A stretch of 39,796 nt of DNA from Helicobacter sp. 10-6591 (GTDB lineage: Bacteria; Campylobacterota; Campylobacteria; Campylobacterales; Helicobacteraceae), in assembly GCF_003288805.1 (NCBI RefSeq), contig NZ_NHYK01000016.1, positions 1-39,796 on the forward strand, written 5' to 3'. Every line of letters begins with the position of its first letter. Positions within the stretch are counted from its first letter, which is position 1. The notes under the pieces were generated by a model. That model was not told the origin of the DNA and did not search any database. It was given only the letters and a program-made list of their open reading frames with translations. Positions 39,072 to 39,796 of the stretch are shown here, one piece after another. The position numbers were made by a program, and so were the translations under genes.

Positions 39072-39358
39072 AAAATATCCCTTAAAAATAAAATTTATAT
39101 ATTAAGATCAGGTATCACAAAGCGATAAAAAACGTTTTACTCCGTTTTCAAATCTTCCTAACTTGCAAAATTAAAGAATGCGTTCTTTATAAAAAATCAA
39201 GTTGCTTAAGAAGACACTATTCTACTATATAAAGATTTAAAGACACAGCAAAACAAAGAAAGGGTAAGCTGTTCTACGAAGAATACGATTCAATGTAATC
39301 AACCTCTACGCTAAGTCATTATCTGCAGACTTAAAATACTCTTTTTATACATCTTTGA
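39072..39358. other. 287-bp gap between pycA and the truncated autotransporter
   Basis: A/T-rich. On the minus strand TAATATATAAATTT (about 39085-39100) is a likely promoter region for pycA. On the plus strand I find no start, signal peptide or protease sequence that would belong to the autotransporter remnant downstream. Confidence 0.6.
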
Positions 39359-39796
39359 TCTTTGATGTGGTCAATCAGCATTGACATGGGCAATATGCCA
39401 AAACACAATTTCAAAATTTCAAAACCCATCAGTGATGGTTCTTTGCAATTTGATATTGATGTATTTTCTAGTGCCATCATCCCCTCACTGAAAAATGAGG
39501 CATATGCTACACCCAATACAAGTTCTCAATTCACTCATACAATCAAATCTATTCGCCACAGCAGCACACTTGATACATTCTACCAACAAGCATTTGGCCA
39601 ACTTGATTCTCTTGATATGTCTCTTAGTGCTTATACCAAAGCGGTAGATGAAATCCAAGGTGGTGGACATCTCTTAGCAAGCAGTGAAATACTAAATACC
39701 CAAAAACGTATGCTCAATGAATTCTCTATACTCCCTATGAACAATGCCCTTACACCAATTACAAGTATTACAACAGGATTGACTACTGCACTCAAT
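39359..39796 (+). pseudogene. 5'-truncated paralogue of the autotransporter, continues beyond the window
   Basis: The frame opens after an in-frame TGA at 39356-39358 and stays open for 146 codons to the edge. It aligns with the left-end autotransporter near residues 755-899: IDMGNMP against IDLAGMP, NEAYATPNTSSQFTHTIKSI against NAYTTANTSLAFTSTMKSI, then near identity from YQQAFGQLDSLDM on. Only 287 bp separate it from pycA, so the signal peptide and S8 protease domain cannot be present. No ribosome binding site precedes its few Met codons. It could be a silent donor cassette, a decay product, or part of a fusion read from another start. Confidence 0.75.
39580..39796. repeat. Right copy of the 217-bp inverted repeat
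   Basis: Reverse complement of 1-217 with mismatches at 39643, 39667 and 39697. The final 99 bases (39698-39796) are identical to the complement of 1-99. Confidence 0.97.

Noticed and set aside
39331-39670. Two 61-codon minus-strand ORFs near the right end
   Set aside because: They are antisense shadows of the autotransporter remnant.
1-39796. Frequent GATTC/GAATC words as DNA uptake or regulatory signals
   Set aside because: They mostly fall in Asp-Ser, Glu-Ser and similar codon pairs in coding regions, which simple codon use explains; no strand or position pattern was seen.
1-39796. CRISPR arrays, tRNA or rRNA genes, insertion sequences, phage or conjugation genes
   Set aside because: None was found; the only long repeats are the terminal inverted repeats and one 16-bp tandem duplication.

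Overview
The window looks like chromosomal DNA of a Helicobacter-like member of the Campylobacterota. The basis is the low GC content, a very compact set of minus-strand genes, a continuous S10-spc-alpha ribosomal locus without rpmD (L30), an orphan response regulator that closely matches what I remember of H. pylori HsrA (HP1043), and an autotransporter with a subtilisin-like protease domain. Species cannot be fixed from the sequence alone.

Layout. (1) 1-2697, minus: the first 899 codons of an S8-protease autotransporter that runs off the left edge. (2) 2871-15336, minus: a tightly packed metabolic run, listed in transcription order: eptA, a lipoprotein, nadC, thiL, a 21-codon micro-ORF, yedF, selD, trpD, trpC, trpF, trpB, trpA, a MATE exporter and a HAD phosphatase. 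selD is read through an in-frame TGA (selenocysteine), so its true start is 51 bases upstream of the longest uninterrupted frame. (3) 15531-29437, minus: rpsJ to rplQ, the S10, spc and alpha operons fused, with secY, map, infA, rpmJ and rpoA inside. (4) 29438-30209: a 772-bp non-coding interval with divergent promoter candidates. (5) 30210-35422, plus: hsrA, then a 437-bp gap with a possible decayed gene, then fabG, acpP, fabF, accA and cmoA (fatty-acid synthesis plus tRNA wobble modification). (6) 35419-39071, minus: thiG, nnr and a PycA-type biotin carboxylase. (7) 39359-39796, plus: a 5'-truncated paralogue of the left-end autotransporter.

The two ends are inverted copies of each other: 1-217 and 39580-39796 differ at 3 of 217 positions, and the outermost 99 bases are identical. 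This shows that two autotransporter-family loci flank about 39 kb of core genes in opposite orientation. The exact 99-base identity also suggests the window is a whole short-read contig that ends where the assembly graph branched in a repeat.

How the genes work together: the plus block supplies fatty-acid elongation under an essential orphan regulator. The ribosomal block makes ribosomes, the secretion channel and the RNA polymerase alpha subunit. The metabolic run makes tryptophan from anthranilate onward (trpE and trpG are absent here), NAD, thiamine diphosphate and selenophosphate, and modifies lipid A. I see no CRISPR array, tRNA, rRNA, integrase or transposase. The less ordinary items are the selenocysteine-containing SelD with a SECIS-like hairpin, the translationally coupled micro-ORF before yedF, the catalytic Asp-to-Glu change in TrpA, and the paired autotransporter loci.
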